Numbered from the stretch's first letter, positions 32,582 through 41,611 are shown. The stretch: 64,000 nt of DNA from Streptomyces sp. L-9-10 (GCF_004151105.1 NZ_PHRF01000095.1:496001-560000), one strand, 5' to 3'. Numbers and translations are program-made. Notes: generated by a model not told the origin, from the sequence alone.

Positions 32582-34336
32582 ATGAAGATCCATAAGTACG
32601 ACACCGTCATCGTCGGCGCCGGTGGCGCCGGTATGCGCGCGGCCATCGAGTCGACCAAGCGCAGCCGTACCGCCGTGCTGACGAAGCTGTACCCGACCCG
32701 GTCCCACACGGGCGCCGCGCAGGGCGGCATGGCCGCCGCGCTCGCCAATGTGGAGGAGGACAACTGGGAGTGGCACACCTTCGACACGATCAAGGGCGGC
32801 GACTACCTGGTCGACCAGGACGCCGCCGAGATCCTGGCGAAGGAGGCCATCGACGCGGTCCTCGACCTGGAGAAGATGGGCCTGCCGTTCAACCGCACCC
32901 CGGACGGCACGATCGACCAGCGCCGCTTCGGCGGCCACTCCCGTAACCACGGCGAGGCGCCGGTCCGCCGGTCCTGCTACGCCGCGGACCGCACGGGCCA
33001 CATGATCCTCCAGACGCTGTACCAGAACTGCGTCAAGGAGGGCGTGGAGTTCTTCAACGAGTTCTACGTCCTGGACCAGCTGCTGACCGAGGTCGACGGC
33101 GTCAAGGTGTCCGCCGGAGTCGTGGCGTACGAGCTGGCCACCGGCGAGATCCATGTCTTCCAGGCGAAGTCGGTCATCTACGCGTCCGGCGGCACCGGCA
33201 AGTTCTTCAAGGTGACCTCCAACGCGCACACCCTGACCGGTGACGGCCAGGCCGCCTGCTACCGGCGCGGACTGCCGCTGGAGGACATGGAGTTCTTCCA
33301 GTTCCACCCGACGGGCATCTGGCGCATGGGCATCCTGCTCACGGAGGGCGCCCGCGGTGAGGGCGGCATCCTGCGCAACAAGGACGGCGAGCGCTTCATG
33401 GAGAAGTACGCGCCCGTCATGAAGGACCTCGCCTCGCGCGACGTCGTCTCGCGCTCCATCTACACGGAGATCCGCGAGGGCCGCGGCTGCGGTCCCGAGG
33501 GCGACCACGTCTATCTGGACCTCACGCACCTCCCGCCGGAGCAGCTGGACGCCAAGCTGCCCGACATCACCGAGTTCGCCCGTACGTACCTGGGCATCGA
33601 GCCGTACACGGACCCGATCCCGATCCAGCCGACCGCGCACTACGCCATGGGCGGCATCCCCACCAACGTCCAGGGCGAGGTCCTCGCGGACAACACGACG
33701 GTCGTTCCGGGGCTGTACGCGGCCGGCGAGGTCGCGTGCGTCTCGGTGCACGGCGCCAACCGGCTGGGCACCAACTCGCTGCTCGACATCAACGTCTTCG
33801 GACGCCGTTCGGGCATCGCCGCCGCCGAGTACGCGGCGAAGAACGACTACGTCGAGCTTCCCGAGGACCCGGCGTCGCTGGTCGAGGCCCAGGTCGAGCG
33901 GCTGCGGAACTCCACGGGCAAGGAGCGGGTCGCCACGCTGCGCCTGGAGCTCCAGGAGTGCATGGACGCCAATGTGATGGTGTTCCGCACCGAGCAGACG
34001 ATCAAGACGGCGGTCGCGAAGATCGCCGAGCTGCGCGAGCGCTACCTGAACGTGTCCGTCCAGGACAAGGGCAAGCGGTTCAACACGGACCTTCTGGAAG
34101 CCATCGAGCTGGGCAACCTGCTCGACCTCGCCGAGGTGATGGCGACCTCGGCCCTGGCGCGCAAGGAATCGCGCGGCGGTCACTACCGCGAGGACTACCC
34201 GAACCGCGACGACGTCAACTTCATGCGCCACACCATGGCGTACCGCGAGGTGGGCGACGACGGCACCGAGTCGATCAGGCTCGACTACAAGCCGGTCGTC
34301 CAGACCCGCTACCAGCCGATGGAGCGTAAGTACTGA
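32582..34336 (+). CDS. sdhA: Succinate dehydrogenase flavoprotein subunit
   Basis: 584 residues. FAD-binding VIVGAGGAGMRAA; SHTGAAQGGMAAAL with the histidine that binds FAD covalently; catalytic region FQFHPTGIW and the HGANRLGTNSLLDINVFGR signature; C-terminal SRGGHYREDYPNRDD. Oxidises succinate to fumarate on the cytosolic face. Its stop overlaps the sdhB ATG (TGATG). Confidence 0.97.
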   Translation: MKIHKYDTVIVGAGGAGMRAAIESTKRSRTAVLTKLYPTRSHTGAAQGGMAAALANVEEDNWEWHTFDTIKGGDYLVDQDAAEILAKEAIDAVLDLEKMGLPFNRTPDGTIDQRRFGGHSRNHGEAPVRRSCYAADRTGHMILQTLYQNCVKEGVEFFNEFYVLDQLLTEVDGVKVSAGVVAYELATGEIHVFQAKSVIYASGGTGKFFKVTSNAHTLTGDGQAACYRRGLPLEDMEFFQFHPTGIWRMGILLTEGARGEGGILRNKDGERFMEKYAPVMKDLASRDVVSRSIYTEIREGRGCGPEGDHVYLDLTHLPPEQLDAKLPDITEFARTYLGIEPYTDPIPIQPTAHYAMGGIPTNVQGEVLADNTTVVPGLYAAGEVACVSVHGANRLGTNSLLDINVFGRRSGIAAAEYAAKNDYVELPEDPASLVEAQVERLRNSTGKERVATLRLELQECMDANVMVFRTEQTIKTAVAKIAELRERYLNVSVQDKGKRFNTDLLEAIELGNLLDLAEVMATSALARKESRGGHYREDYPNRDDVNFMRHTMAYREVGDDGTESIRLDYKPVVQTRYQPMERKY

Positions 34337-35124
34337 TGGCTACCCCGACCATGGACAAGCTGGAGGCGCTGGAGGCGGACTCCACCTCCTCGCACCTCAT
34401 CGCGGTCACGTTCCGGATCCGCCGCTTCAACCCGGAGGTCTCCGCCGACGCCGTGTGGGAGGACTTCCGGATCGACATCGATCCGAAGGAGCGCGTGCTC
34501 GACGCCCTCCACAAGATCAAGTGGGACGTCGACGGCACGCTCACCTTCCGGCGCTCCTGCGCGCACGGCATCTGCGGCTCCGACGCGATGCGCATCAACG
34601 GCCGCAACCGGCTGGCGTGCAAGACGCTGATCAAGGACATCATCTCCACGGACAAGACCGGGGCCGTCAGCAAGCCGGTCACGATCGAGGCCATAAAAGG
34701 GCTCACGGTCCTCAAGGACCTGATCGTGGACATGGACCCGTTCTTCCAGGCGTACCGCGATGTGATGCCCTTCCTCGTCACCAGCGGCAACGAGCCGACG
34801 CGTGAGCGGCTCCAGTCCGCCGAGGACCGCGAGCGCTTCGACGACACCACCAAGTGCATCCTGTGCGCGGCGTGCACGTCGTCCTGCCCGGTCTTCTGGA
34901 ACGACGGGCAGTACTTCGGCCCCGCCGCGATCGTGAACGCGCACCGCTTCATCTTCGACTCGCGTGACGAGGCCGGGGAGCAGCGGCTGGAGATCCTCAA
35001 CGACAAGGACGGCGTGTGGCGTTGCCGCACGACGTTCAACTGCACGGACGCCTGTCCGCGCGGTATCGAGGTCACGAAGGCGATCCAGGAAGTCAAGCGG
35101 GCGCTGATCACGCGCCGCTTCTGA
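34336..35124 (+). CDS. sdhB: Succinate dehydrogenase iron-sulfur subunit
   Basis: 262 residues. [2Fe-2S] ligands in RRSCAHGICGSDAM and LAC (about 75-95), [4Fe-4S] in CILCAACTSSCP (about 175) and [3Fe-4S] in CRTTFNCTDACPRGI (about 232). Transfers electrons from SdhA to the membrane anchor. Last gene of the operon. Confidence 0.97.
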   Translation: MATPTMDKLEALEADSTSSHLIAVTFRIRRFNPEVSADAVWEDFRIDIDPKERVLDALHKIKWDVDGTLTFRRSCAHGICGSDAMRINGRNRLACKTLIKDIISTDKTGAVSKPVTIEAIKGLTVLKDLIVDMDPFFQAYRDVMPFLVTSGNEPTRERLQSAEDRERFDDTTKCILCAACTSSCPVFWNDGQYFGPAAIVNAHRFIFDSRDEAGEQRLEILNDKDGVWRCRTTFNCTDACPRGIEVTKAIQEVKRALITRRF

Positions 35125-35137
35125 GCGCTGGGTTCCC

Positions 35138-35182
35138 GAAGGGCTCGTTTCTGTAGGTACGTCATACGGAAACGGGCCCTTC
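35138..35182 (+). terminator. sdh operon terminator
   Basis: 14-base arms GAAGGGCTCGTTTC (35138-35151) and GAAACGGGCCCTTC (35169-35182) pair fully with one G-U, loop 17 bases, 13 bases after the sdhB stop. Confidence 0.85.
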
Positions 35183-35235
35183 CTGTGTCAGGATCGATCC
35201 TGTCGACAGGCCCAGGGGAACGGGGAGATGAAGAG

Positions 35236-35811
35236 ATGACTGAGCCCAATCCGTACGCGGACGGGGAGTACACATGGGGGCCGACACCGGGTACTCCGCC
35301 GACCGGTGCGCCGGGGGTCCCGGAGTACGACTTCCCCAACCCGACGCTCGCCGACGGAGCACCGGGCCCCACCGCCGGGTACGGCTACCCCGGCGCCACC
35401 CCCGCCCCGGGCTACGGCTATCCGCAGTCCGGCGCCCCGTACCCGGTACCGACCGGCGGTCCCGGAGCGCCGCTGGTGTCGATCGGTGACATCACGGTCG
35501 TGGGCGACTCGATCATCACCCCGTCGGGCACGCTGCCGCTGAGGGGCGCGGTCTGGAACGCGACGGACATGTCCCGTACGGAGGAGAAGATCCCGACGCA
35601 CGCCATCATCCTGGCCGTCGTCTTCTTCGTCTTCTGCCTGCTCGGGCTGCTCTTCCTCCTGATGAAGGAGAAGACGACGACGGGCTTCATCCAGGTCACG
35701 GTCACCAGCGGTGGCAAGCACCACGCGACGATGATCCCGGCGAACCACGCGGGCACGTTCCAGATGGTCATGGGCCAGATCAGCTACGCGCGGTCGCTCA
35801 GCGCGATGTGA
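35236..35811 (+). CDS. Pro/Gly/Tyr-rich single-pass membrane protein
   Basis: 191 residues from the ATG at 35236 (GGGGAG upstream). Residues 1-80 are a low-complexity cytosolic region rich in Pro, Gly and Tyr (GYGYPGATPAPGYGYP), then a short soluble part (GDITVVGDSIITPSGTLPL), one strong helix about 123-145 (AIILAVVFFVFCLLGLLFLL), and an outer beta-rich domain about 147-191. Function unknown; conserved next to sdh in streptomycetes as far as I recall. Confidence 0.8.
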   Translation: MTEPNPYADGEYTWGPTPGTPPTGAPGVPEYDFPNPTLADGAPGPTAGYGYPGATPAPGYGYPQSGAPYPVPTGGPGAPLVSIGDITVVGDSIITPSGTLPLRGAVWNATDMSRTEEKIPTHAIILAVVFFVFCLLGLLFLLMKEKTTTGFIQVTVTSGGKHHATMIPANHAGTFQMVMGQISYARSLSAM

Positions 35812-35885
35812 CGACGCCGACCGCGGCCCGCCCTCAACTGAATTGATCCATGTGATTGCTGCTGACCACAGGTGACGGCTACCGG

Positions 35886-37019
35886 CTACGGATGCGTGAT
35901 CTCCGCGATCACTGTGGCCGCTTGGGGAAGCTCGGCGATCCCGGCCGCGATTTCCCGGGCGCGGTGGCGGTACGTGCCCTCCCCGAGCACTGCCGCCACG
36001 GCCGGAGCGATCCCCGCTGCCGAGTCGACCGTGATCGAGGCCCCTGATGCGGCGGCGCGGGCGGCGTTGATGGGCTGGTCGGCGCCCTGGGGCCAGAGCA
36101 CCATCGGGAGACCGTGCGCGAGAGTGCCGACAACTGTGCCGACGCCTCCGGCGCCCACCACCAGATCGGCCTTTTCGAGCAACTGGTCCAGCGGAACGAA
36201 AGGCACGTACCGCACATTCGCCAAGTCGGCTCGGGCCGTCCGGCTCGCGGTGGAATGCCTCAGGGACGAGCCCAGCGTGGCGATCACGTTGACCCCGGTC
36301 TCCGCGACCGCCGCCACCGCCGCGGAAAGGGTGTCCGGGTCGGAGAAGATCGTGCCCAGGGTGACGAGCACCGTCGGCTTGTCGCGCTCGGCGAAGTCGG
36401 CCAGGTCGAGCGCGACCTCCTTCGGCCGACGGTGGGCCTGGGGCCGGACAGCCCGCACCGGGATGCCGGGGGACCAGTCCGGTTCCTGTAGTTGCCGCGG
36501 ACACGGGTCGATGTAGCTCGATGCGGCGACCGGGCGAAGGTGCAGCCGCTCGTACCTCGCCTCGGCCACGCGCTCGATCTCATCGGTGATCACAGCGGGC
36601 AACGACGGGCCGATGCCGGCTCTGTGCCATCCGACGCCGAGCCGGGCGGCCACGAGCGGACCGACCGCGTCGAACGGCTCGGCGACGACCAGGTCCGGAG
36701 TCCAGTCGGTGGCCTGCCCGACGCTCTCCTCGACGGCGAGGTCGACACGGGAGCCGCCGAAGATCTCACCGATGGTCGAGGGCGTGGGATGGAACACATC
36801 GGCACCGGTGCGGCGGCCCGCCTCCGCGGAGAACACCTCCGGCATCACGCCCGCGGGGAGGAACTCCACCTCCGGAGGCAGTTCCTCGGCGACCGCGGCC
36901 CGGAATTCCCCACTCGACAGCAGCCCCACGGAATGGCCGGCGTCGACCGCCGCCCGCATGAGCGGAACCAGGGGCAATATGTGGCCAAAGGCAGGGGTTG
37001 CGCTGAACAACAGTTTCAT
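35886..37019 (-). CDS. GT1 (UGT/EryCIII-like) glycosyltransferase
   Basis: 377 residues. Start taken as the ATG at 37019, 6 bases after GAGG; a second ATG at 37025 has no spacing. N-terminal KLLFSATPAFGHILPLVPLM is the acceptor-domain opening; C-terminal ADLVVGAGGVGTVVGTLAHGLPMVLWPQGADQ is the donor-binding region with the usual His and Asp-Gln replaced in part (GAGGVGT for GGxGT). GT-B enzymes of this kind glycosylate macrolides or other small molecules. It heads a same-strand run with a VOC protein, a Vgb-type lyase and a hydrolase, so drug modification is plausible. Confidence 0.85.
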   Translation of the reverse strand: MKLLFSATPAFGHILPLVPLMRAAVDAGHSVGLLSSGEFRAAVAEELPPEVEFLPAGVMPEVFSAEAGRRTGADVFHPTPSTIGEIFGGSRVDLAVEESVGQATDWTPDLVVAEPFDAVGPLVAARLGVGWHRAGIGPSLPAVITDEIERVAEARYERLHLRPVAASSYIDPCPRQLQEPDWSPGIPVRAVRPQAHRRPKEVALDLADFAERDKPTVLVTLGTIFSDPDTLSAAVAAVAETGVNVIATLGSSLRHSTASRTARADLANVRYVPFVPLDQLLEKADLVVGAGGVGTVVGTLAHGLPMVLWPQGADQPINAARAAASGASITVDSAAGIAPAVAAVLGEGTYRHRAREIAAGIAELPQAATVIAEITHP

Positions 37020-37090
37020 GGACATCCTCGGAGTTTTCCGAACTGATTCTGGTGACTACGCGGCGGCCCGGATGGCGTAGGCATGTTGGT

Positions 37091-37513
37091 TCAGCCGTTG
37101 TACTGAGCGGCGACGTCCAGGACCCAGGTGACGCCGAAACGGTCGGTGAGCATGCCGTACAGCGGCGCCCACTGCGCAGGCCCCAGTGGACTCACGATGG
37201 TCGAGCCCTCGGCGAGCTTGCCCCACAGGGCGCTGATCTCCTCGGCTTCGTCTCCACGCACGGAGACGAAGAACGGGTTCTCGCCCTGGTTCCAGGGCAG
37301 CCGCGAGGGCACGTCGTAGGCCATGACGTGGAAGCCGTTGTCGCCGGCCACCTCGCCCCACATCACCTGGTCCGCCTCGCTCTCGTCCTGTACGGCGCCC
37401 GCGTCCTTGTAGGTGACCGCGACGGTACGTCCGCCGAAGACGGACTGGTAGAAGTCCAGCGCCTCCCGTGCGGTGCCCCGGAAGTTCAGGTGAGTGGTGG
37501 TCCTGACAGACAT
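37091..37513 (-). CDS. PhnB-like VOC family protein
   Basis: 140 residues after AAGGAGCAGG. Starts THLNFRGTAREALDFYQSVF and contains FFVSVRGDEAEEISALW and YGMLTDRFGVTWVLDV, the pattern of PhnB/3-demethylubiquinone-9 3-methyltransferase-like VOC proteins. Soluble dimer expected; ligand unknown. Members of this family often serve in antibiotic resistance or metabolite conversion, which suits its neighbours. Confidence 0.85.
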   Translation of the reverse strand: MSVRTTTHLNFRGTAREALDFYQSVFGGRTVAVTYKDAGAVQDESEADQVMWGEVAGDNGFHVMAYDVPSRLPWNQGENPFFVSVRGDEAEEISALWGKLAEGSTIVSPLGPAQWAPLYGMLTDRFGVTWVLDVAAQYNG

Positions 37514-37674
37514 GACCTGCTCCTTGCTCCATGTGACGAATACGCCGCCGGCCGCCCACGATCCAGCGGCGCCTGCCGCGACCAGGGGCGAGCCTCCCGA
37601 ACGGCTCGTAGGCCACGATGCCGATAGGAGAGGACAGGGTGTGTCCTCTACTGCCGGGGAACAGATGTCACGCA

Positions 37675-38625
37675 TCACACGTGTACGCGGTGCTCCGGAG
37701 CGGGCGGTTCTCCGTCCTGGGGCTCCTGAGGCTCCTGAGGCTCCTGAGGCAAGCGTTCGAGCCGCGCGACCTTTCCCGTTTCAAGGGCCGCCCACAGAGC
37801 GCCGTCGGGGCCCAGGGCAATGCCGTGCGGCTCGGACGACGGTGACGGCAGGCCGTACTCGGCGATCTTGCCGCTACCGGTGATGTGGCCAATGCTGTTG
37901 GCTCCCCATTCGGTGAACCAGCAGTCCCCGGTGGAGGCCGCGACGATGGCGTGGGGTCTGGCCGTGCGGTCGGGGAGCGGGAACTCCTCGATCGCGCCGT
38001 CCACCGAGATCCTGCCGATCTGGCCCGCCGCGATCTCGACGAACCAGAGGGCGGCGCCGTCGCTGGTGATGCCCACGGGTGCAGCGCCCGGGGTGGGGAG
38101 CGGGTGGACGACGATGCCTCCGTGGACAGTGATGCGGCCGATGGCGTTCGCCTGGTTGAGGGTGAACCACAGGGCCCCGTCAGGGCCTGCGGTGATCGCC
38201 GAGGGATAGGCGCCCGTACAGGGAAGGACGAACTCGGTGATGTCTCCCGTACTGGTGATGCGGCCGATCCGGTCGGTGTTCATCTCCGTGAACCACATCG
38301 CGTCGTCCGGACCGGCGGTGATTCCGAAGGGTCCGCTGTCGGGCGTCGGCACGGGGAAGGACTCCGTTTCACCGTCGGCGGTGATGCGGCCGATCCGGTG
38401 GTCCTGGGACCGGGTGAACCACAGTGCTCCGTCGGGCCCGGGGGTGATGACCGTAGGGCGACACTCGGACGAGTCCAGGGGGTATTCGTTGAGTTCGCCG
38501 TCGAGGGTGAGGCGCGCGACGCGACCGCTGTGCGCGAAGGTGAGCCACAGTGCACCGTCAGGTCCGGCCGCGATGCCGTAAGGCCCAGCGCCCTTGTCTG
38601 CCACGGACATTTCGCTGACGGCCAC
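37675..38625 (-). CDS. vgb: Virginiamycin B lyase-like beta-propeller
   Basis: 316 residues from a GTG after AAGGAG. Seven blade repeats of the form AGPDGALWFT...GRIT, each about 42 residues, as in Vgb, which linearises streptogramin B antibiotics by eliminating the ester bond. Glu and His in WFTEWGANSIGHIT and PSSEPHGIALGPDG sit where the Vgb catalytic region lies. A QEP repeat tail near 300 is coded by CTCCTGAGG tandem units. Probable self- or environmental-streptogramin resistance; a non-resistance propeller cannot be excluded. Confidence 0.82.
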   Translation of the reverse strand: MAVSEMSVADKGAGPYGIAAGPDGALWLTFAHSGRVARLTLDGELNEYPLDSSECRPTVITPGPDGALWFTRSQDHRIGRITADGETESFPVPTPDSGPFGITAGPDDAMWFTEMNTDRIGRITSTGDITEFVLPCTGAYPSAITAGPDGALWFTLNQANAIGRITVHGGIVVHPLPTPGAAPVGITSDGAALWFVEIAAGQIGRISVDGAIEEFPLPDRTARPHAIVAASTGDCWFTEWGANSIGHITGSGKIAEYGLPSPSSEPHGIALGPDGALWAALETGKVARLERLPQEPQEPQEPQDGEPPAPEHRVHV

Positions 38626-38654
38626 AGCAACTCCTTGCAGGGGTGGGGTGGGGA

Positions 38655-39563
38655 TCAATCGACGTTCCTGACCGGTGCCGCGGCTCGGTCTCGCACCAGA
38701 TCGAGAATGATCGCGGCGAGGCCAGCAGGCCGGGTCATGGGGATGTTGTGGTTCGAGCTGATGTCGATCAGCCGGCGGCCGGGGACGGCATCGACGACGG
38801 CACGCACTTCGTCGCGCCGCGAGGCGTAAAAACCATCCTCGGCCAGCACAATCGTCATCGGACAGGTGAGGCGGTCGTACACCTCGATGCCCGGGAAGAC
38901 TTCCGCGTCGGGCTCCACGGCGGTGACAGTCGCGATCTCCTCGATGGTCGGTCGCCGTACCCACCGGTTGCCGCGGCGCAGGAAGGAGCGCCGCATGACC
39001 ACCTCGACAAGTTCGTGCCGTGCTCCGGCGTTCAGCCAGTCCCCTCCGGCCTCCCGCACGCACTGCTCGACATAGGCATGCATCTGGTCGTCGTTCGTTT
39101 CCCAGCCGTAGCGGAACATCGTCCGCAAACGGTCCGCCGCCTCGGTGGTCCGCGCAGCGGCATGCTCGGCGAGTGACACGTTACGGTCATCGAGCACCAC
39201 GCCGTCGACGATGCAGAGGGCAGCCGGTTCCACGAGGCCACTGGCAGTGGCAGCCGTCACCGCGTACCCGCCGGTGGAATGACCCACCAGCACGGGGCGG
39301 TCCCAGCCCAGCGCGGTGACAACGCCACCGATGTCCCGCCAGTATTGCTCGGGGCCGGTGGAGTCGAGCGGGGTCTGCCCATGGCCACGCAGGTCGATGG
39401 CGATCGGATGACACTCGCTCACCAGACGGGACGCCACATCCGCCCAGGCGGCGGCGTTGTGTCCGCTGCCGTGGACAAGCAGCACCCCCTCGCCGCGACC
39501 CCCGAAGTCCACACCTGAGAGGACCCCGTCCACGACGGGGAGTTCGATCGCTGTTCCGATCAC
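38655..39563 (-). CDS. Alpha/beta hydrolase
   Basis: 302 residues from the third of three consecutive GTG codons, 7 bases after AGGG; homology begins nearby. Oxyanion loop VLLVHGSGHNAAAW (about 28), nucleophile elbow LVGHSTGGYAVTA (Ser about 100), acid in TIVLAEDGFYA (about 235) and catalytic His in ISSNHNIPMTRP (about 275). Complete triad. It is 29 bases upstream of the Vgb-type gene and presumably cotranscribed. Of 39564-39897 (334 bases) I can say only that no convincing gene is present. Confidence 0.85.
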   Translation of the reverse strand: MIGTAIELPVVDGVLSGVDFGGRGEGVLLVHGSGHNAAAWADVASRLVSECHPIAIDLRGHGQTPLDSTGPEQYWRDIGGVVTALGWDRPVLVGHSTGGYAVTAATASGLVEPAALCIVDGVVLDDRNVSLAEHAAARTTEAADRLRTMFRYGWETNDDQMHAYVEQCVREAGGDWLNAGARHELVEVVMRRSFLRRGNRWVRRPTIEEIATVTAVEPDAEVFPGIEVYDRLTCPMTIVLAEDGFYASRRDEVRAVVDAVPGRRLIDISSNHNIPMTRPAGLAAIILDLVRDRAAAPVRNVD

Positions 39564-39897
39564 CACCACACCCTGACGACCAGAAGCCAACAAGCGCAAT
39601 TGCTTTTCTCGATGGATGTTCACCGGCGAACCCGCGCCGACCGGACCCGCCCGCCGGGGCGCGACACCGCCCCTCTTCCCCGTCGCCGCGATCGACGACC
39701 CCACCGTGCCGGAGGTGCTCGCCGAGCCGGCGGCGGCGCGGGCGGACGAGATGGAAGCCGCCACCGTCAACCAGGAAAGGAGCGCCCTTGACGCCCGACC
39801 CGGAGCCGCGAAACTGAAGCCTCAAGGAGCGGCCCCCACCCGCCACGGAACTCCACGGGCGAGCCCGACTGCCCCCGGCCCTCACTCGCACCTGACC

Positions 39898-40080
39898 TCA
39901 CGGCATGCGCTTCTGCTCCGGCGGCGGGTGGCCGAAGATCTTCTCGAACAAGACGGCCTCATCCGGTTCCTGGAACGCGCTGAGCAGCGCACGGTGGAGT
40001 CGCCGGTACGCGAGGCGCTGCCTCCGTCGTTCCACCAGCCGCGCGACGACGCCGGACCACCAGCGCCACCTTCGCCTCAT
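39898..40080 (-). CDS. Small basic protein, coupled to upstream ORF
   Basis: 60 residues from the ATG at 40080, overlapping a TGA at 40077-40079 (ATGA). Arg/Trp-rich start, then RLAYRRLHRALLSAFQEPDE and HPPPEQKRMP. The same frame is open up to 40383, so it could be the end of a longer product. Function unknown; small ORFs like this accompany XRE/DUF397 genes. Confidence 0.5.
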   Translation of the reverse strand: MRRRWRWWSGVVARLVERRRQRLAYRRLHRALLSAFQEPDEAVLFEKIFGHPPPEQKRMP

Positions 40081-40247
40081 AGCCCACCACCCCCGCCGAC
40101 GGACGGCGGCGCCGGCGGCGGCTCGTAGTCCGGGCACATGGGATGGCCGCACTCGCACGGCGGCCACGCGAGCGCCGACGCCGGGGTCAGGTCCGCACCT
40201 TCCGCACCTTCCGCACCGGGAACGCTTCCGTACGACGAGGACGCCAT
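40077..40247 (-). CDS. Small Cys-motif protein CECGHPMCPDY
   Basis: 56 residues from an ATG at 40247. The second half, with the motif CECGHPMCPDYEPPP, has very strong third-position G/C, unlike the overlapping frame, so this frame is probably the coding one downstream of about 40200. Three cysteines and a histidine suggest a small metal site. The first 20 codons are less convincing; the real N-terminus may lie in the other frame starting at 40305, implying a frameshift. Confidence 0.5.
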   Translation of the reverse strand: MASSSYGSVPGAEGAEGADLTPASALAWPPCECGHPMCPDYEPPPAPPSVGGGGGL

Positions 40248-40301
40248 CCGTCCCGAACGTGGCGATCAACACGGACAGTCGCCGCCGCGCCTCACTCCCC
40301 G

Positions 40302-40475
40302 TCATGCGACCAACCGCCTGAGTCCGCTTTCCACATGCTCCAGCAGTGCGGGCGTCGGTTCGGTGAAGTCCCGTGGCACCCACCCCGGCACCAACCGCCA
40401 GAAGCCCCCTGCCTCCACCGTCGCGGCCAACTCGTCCGGGTCACCCGACCTCGGATCGGTGGCTTGTTCGGTCAT
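40302..40475 (-). CDS. Small hypothetical protein beside XRE locus
   Basis: 57 residues from the ATG at 40475, GGAAGG upstream. Contains VEAGGFWRLVPGWVPRDF; acidic and soluble. Its stop overlaps an ATG at 40305 (ATGA), starting an ORF MTGSEARRRLSVLIATFG that is well coded for about 25 codons. Divergent from the XRE regulator at 40596. Function unknown. Confidence 0.6.
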   Translation of the reverse strand: MTEQATDPRSGDPDELAATVEAGGFWRLVPGWVPRDFTEPTPALLEHVESGLRRLVA

Positions 40476-40489
40476 GAGAGATGTACCTT

Positions 40490-40583
40490 CCGTTATCGCA
40501 CGCTTGCTTTGTGTGTTCAAGCTTCGACGCGCACAAGCGCGTTCACCAGGCATCAGCCCATGACACCGAGTTCGTCATAACGG
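40490..40583. promoter_or_regulatory. Divergent control region with CCGTTAT/ATAACGG half sites
   Basis: CCGTTAT (40490-40496) and ATAACGG (40577-40583) are exact inverted copies placed near the translation starts of the two divergent units. Possible autoregulatory sites for the XRE protein. Confidence 0.35.
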
Positions 40584-40595
40584 AGGGGTACGCAG

Positions 40596-41411
40596 ATGAC
40601 GGCAGAGACCGATGGCCCTGACCCCACCTCGTCACTCCTGGCCTTCTTCGGAAGCGAATTGAAGCGAATTCGCACGGCGGCGGAGGTATCACAGGATGAA
40701 GCCGCGATAAGGGCGCACACGACGCAATCCATGATCAGCAAGGTGGAGTCGGCCAAGCGGGTGCCATCGGAGGACTTGGCTTGTGACCTGGACGCAGCGT
40801 TCGGCACGGACGGCCATTTCGGACGCCTGTATCCGCTCGTCATCACCTACGCGTACCCGTCGTGGTTCTTGCCGTTTGTCGAGCTCGAACGGGATGCCAC
40901 GGCCATGCGCGTCTTTGAGAGTCAGATCATCCCGGGACTGTTGCAGACCGAGGACTACGCCCGTGCGATGCTCAGCGCCGTACGGCCGGACAACCTTGAC
41001 GACTTGGTTGCCGCCCGCATGACTCGGCAGGCGCTACTCGAACGGGATATGCCACCGAGGATGTGGTTCGTCATGGACGAGAACACGTTACGCCGACCGA
41101 TCGGCGGGGCATCCGTCATGCGGAAGCAGCTTGAACGACTCCTCGAACACGGGCAGGATCCACGTTCGGTAATCCAGGTCGTGCCAAGCTCGGTTGCGGC
41201 TCATGCCGGGCTGGCCGGACCATTCACGGTCTTGAGCTTCACCGAAGGTCCAGACGTGCTCTACGCGGATGGCTTCTCACAAGGCCGAATTGCCTTGGAT
41301 TCGAACGAGGTTGCTGCCGCCTCACACGCTTATGATCTGCTGAGGGCAGACGCTCTGTCGCCCGGGAAGTCCGCCGATCTGATCGGTACGCATCTGAAAG
41401 GACTGACGTAA
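40596..41411 (+). CDS. XRE/DUF5753 regulator with TTA codon
   Basis: 271 residues, GGAGGGG upstream. HTH about 20-70 (LKRIRTAAEVSQDEAAIRAH, MISKVESAKRVPSE) and DUF5753 from about 90 (IIPGLLQTEDYARAM, VVPSSVAAHAGLAGPFTVLS). Codon 165 (41088-41090) is TTA, so translation should depend on the bldA tRNA and be developmentally timed. The stop overlaps the DUF397 start. Base composition is lower in GC than neighbours, suggesting acquisition. Confidence 0.92.
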   Translation: MTAETDGPDPTSSLLAFFGSELKRIRTAAEVSQDEAAIRAHTTQSMISKVESAKRVPSEDLACDLDAAFGTDGHFGRLYPLVITYAYPSWFLPFVELERDATAMRVFESQIIPGLLQTEDYARAMLSAVRPDNLDDLVAARMTRQALLERDMPPRMWFVMDENTLRRPIGGASVMRKQLERLLEHGQDPRSVIQVVPSSVAAHAGLAGPFTVLSFTEGPDVLYADGFSQGRIALDSNEVAAASHAYDLLRADALSPGKSADLIGTHLKGLT

Positions 41412-41611
41412 TGGCCAGTGCGCCCATGCTGTCCGTCGAGTGGCGGCGCAGCAGCTACAGCACCAACGGTGGCAACTGCGTGGAAATAGGCGTCGGCATC
41501 CCCCACACCGTCCCCGTCCGCGACTCCAAGAACCCCGCCGGCCCCATCCTCACCGCCTCCCCCACCTCCTGGACCGTCTTCGTCGCCTTCGCCAAGGCCG
41601 CAGCCGTGTGA
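41411..41611 (+). CDS. DUF397 protein
   Basis: 66 residues, coupled to the XRE gene (TAATG). WRRSSYSTNGGNCVEIGVG, PVRDSKNPAGPIL and WTVFVAFAKA are the three DUF397 segments. Presumed partner of the upstream regulator. Confidence 0.93.
   Translation: MASAPMLSVEWRRSSYSTNGGNCVEIGVGIPHTVPVRDSKNPAGPILTASPTSWTVFVAFAKAAAV

Noticed and set aside
39600..39830. Plus-strand peptide-like frame upstream of the hydrolase
   Set aside because: No recognisable family, no ribosome site and weak codon bias; may be decayed DNA, but unsupported.
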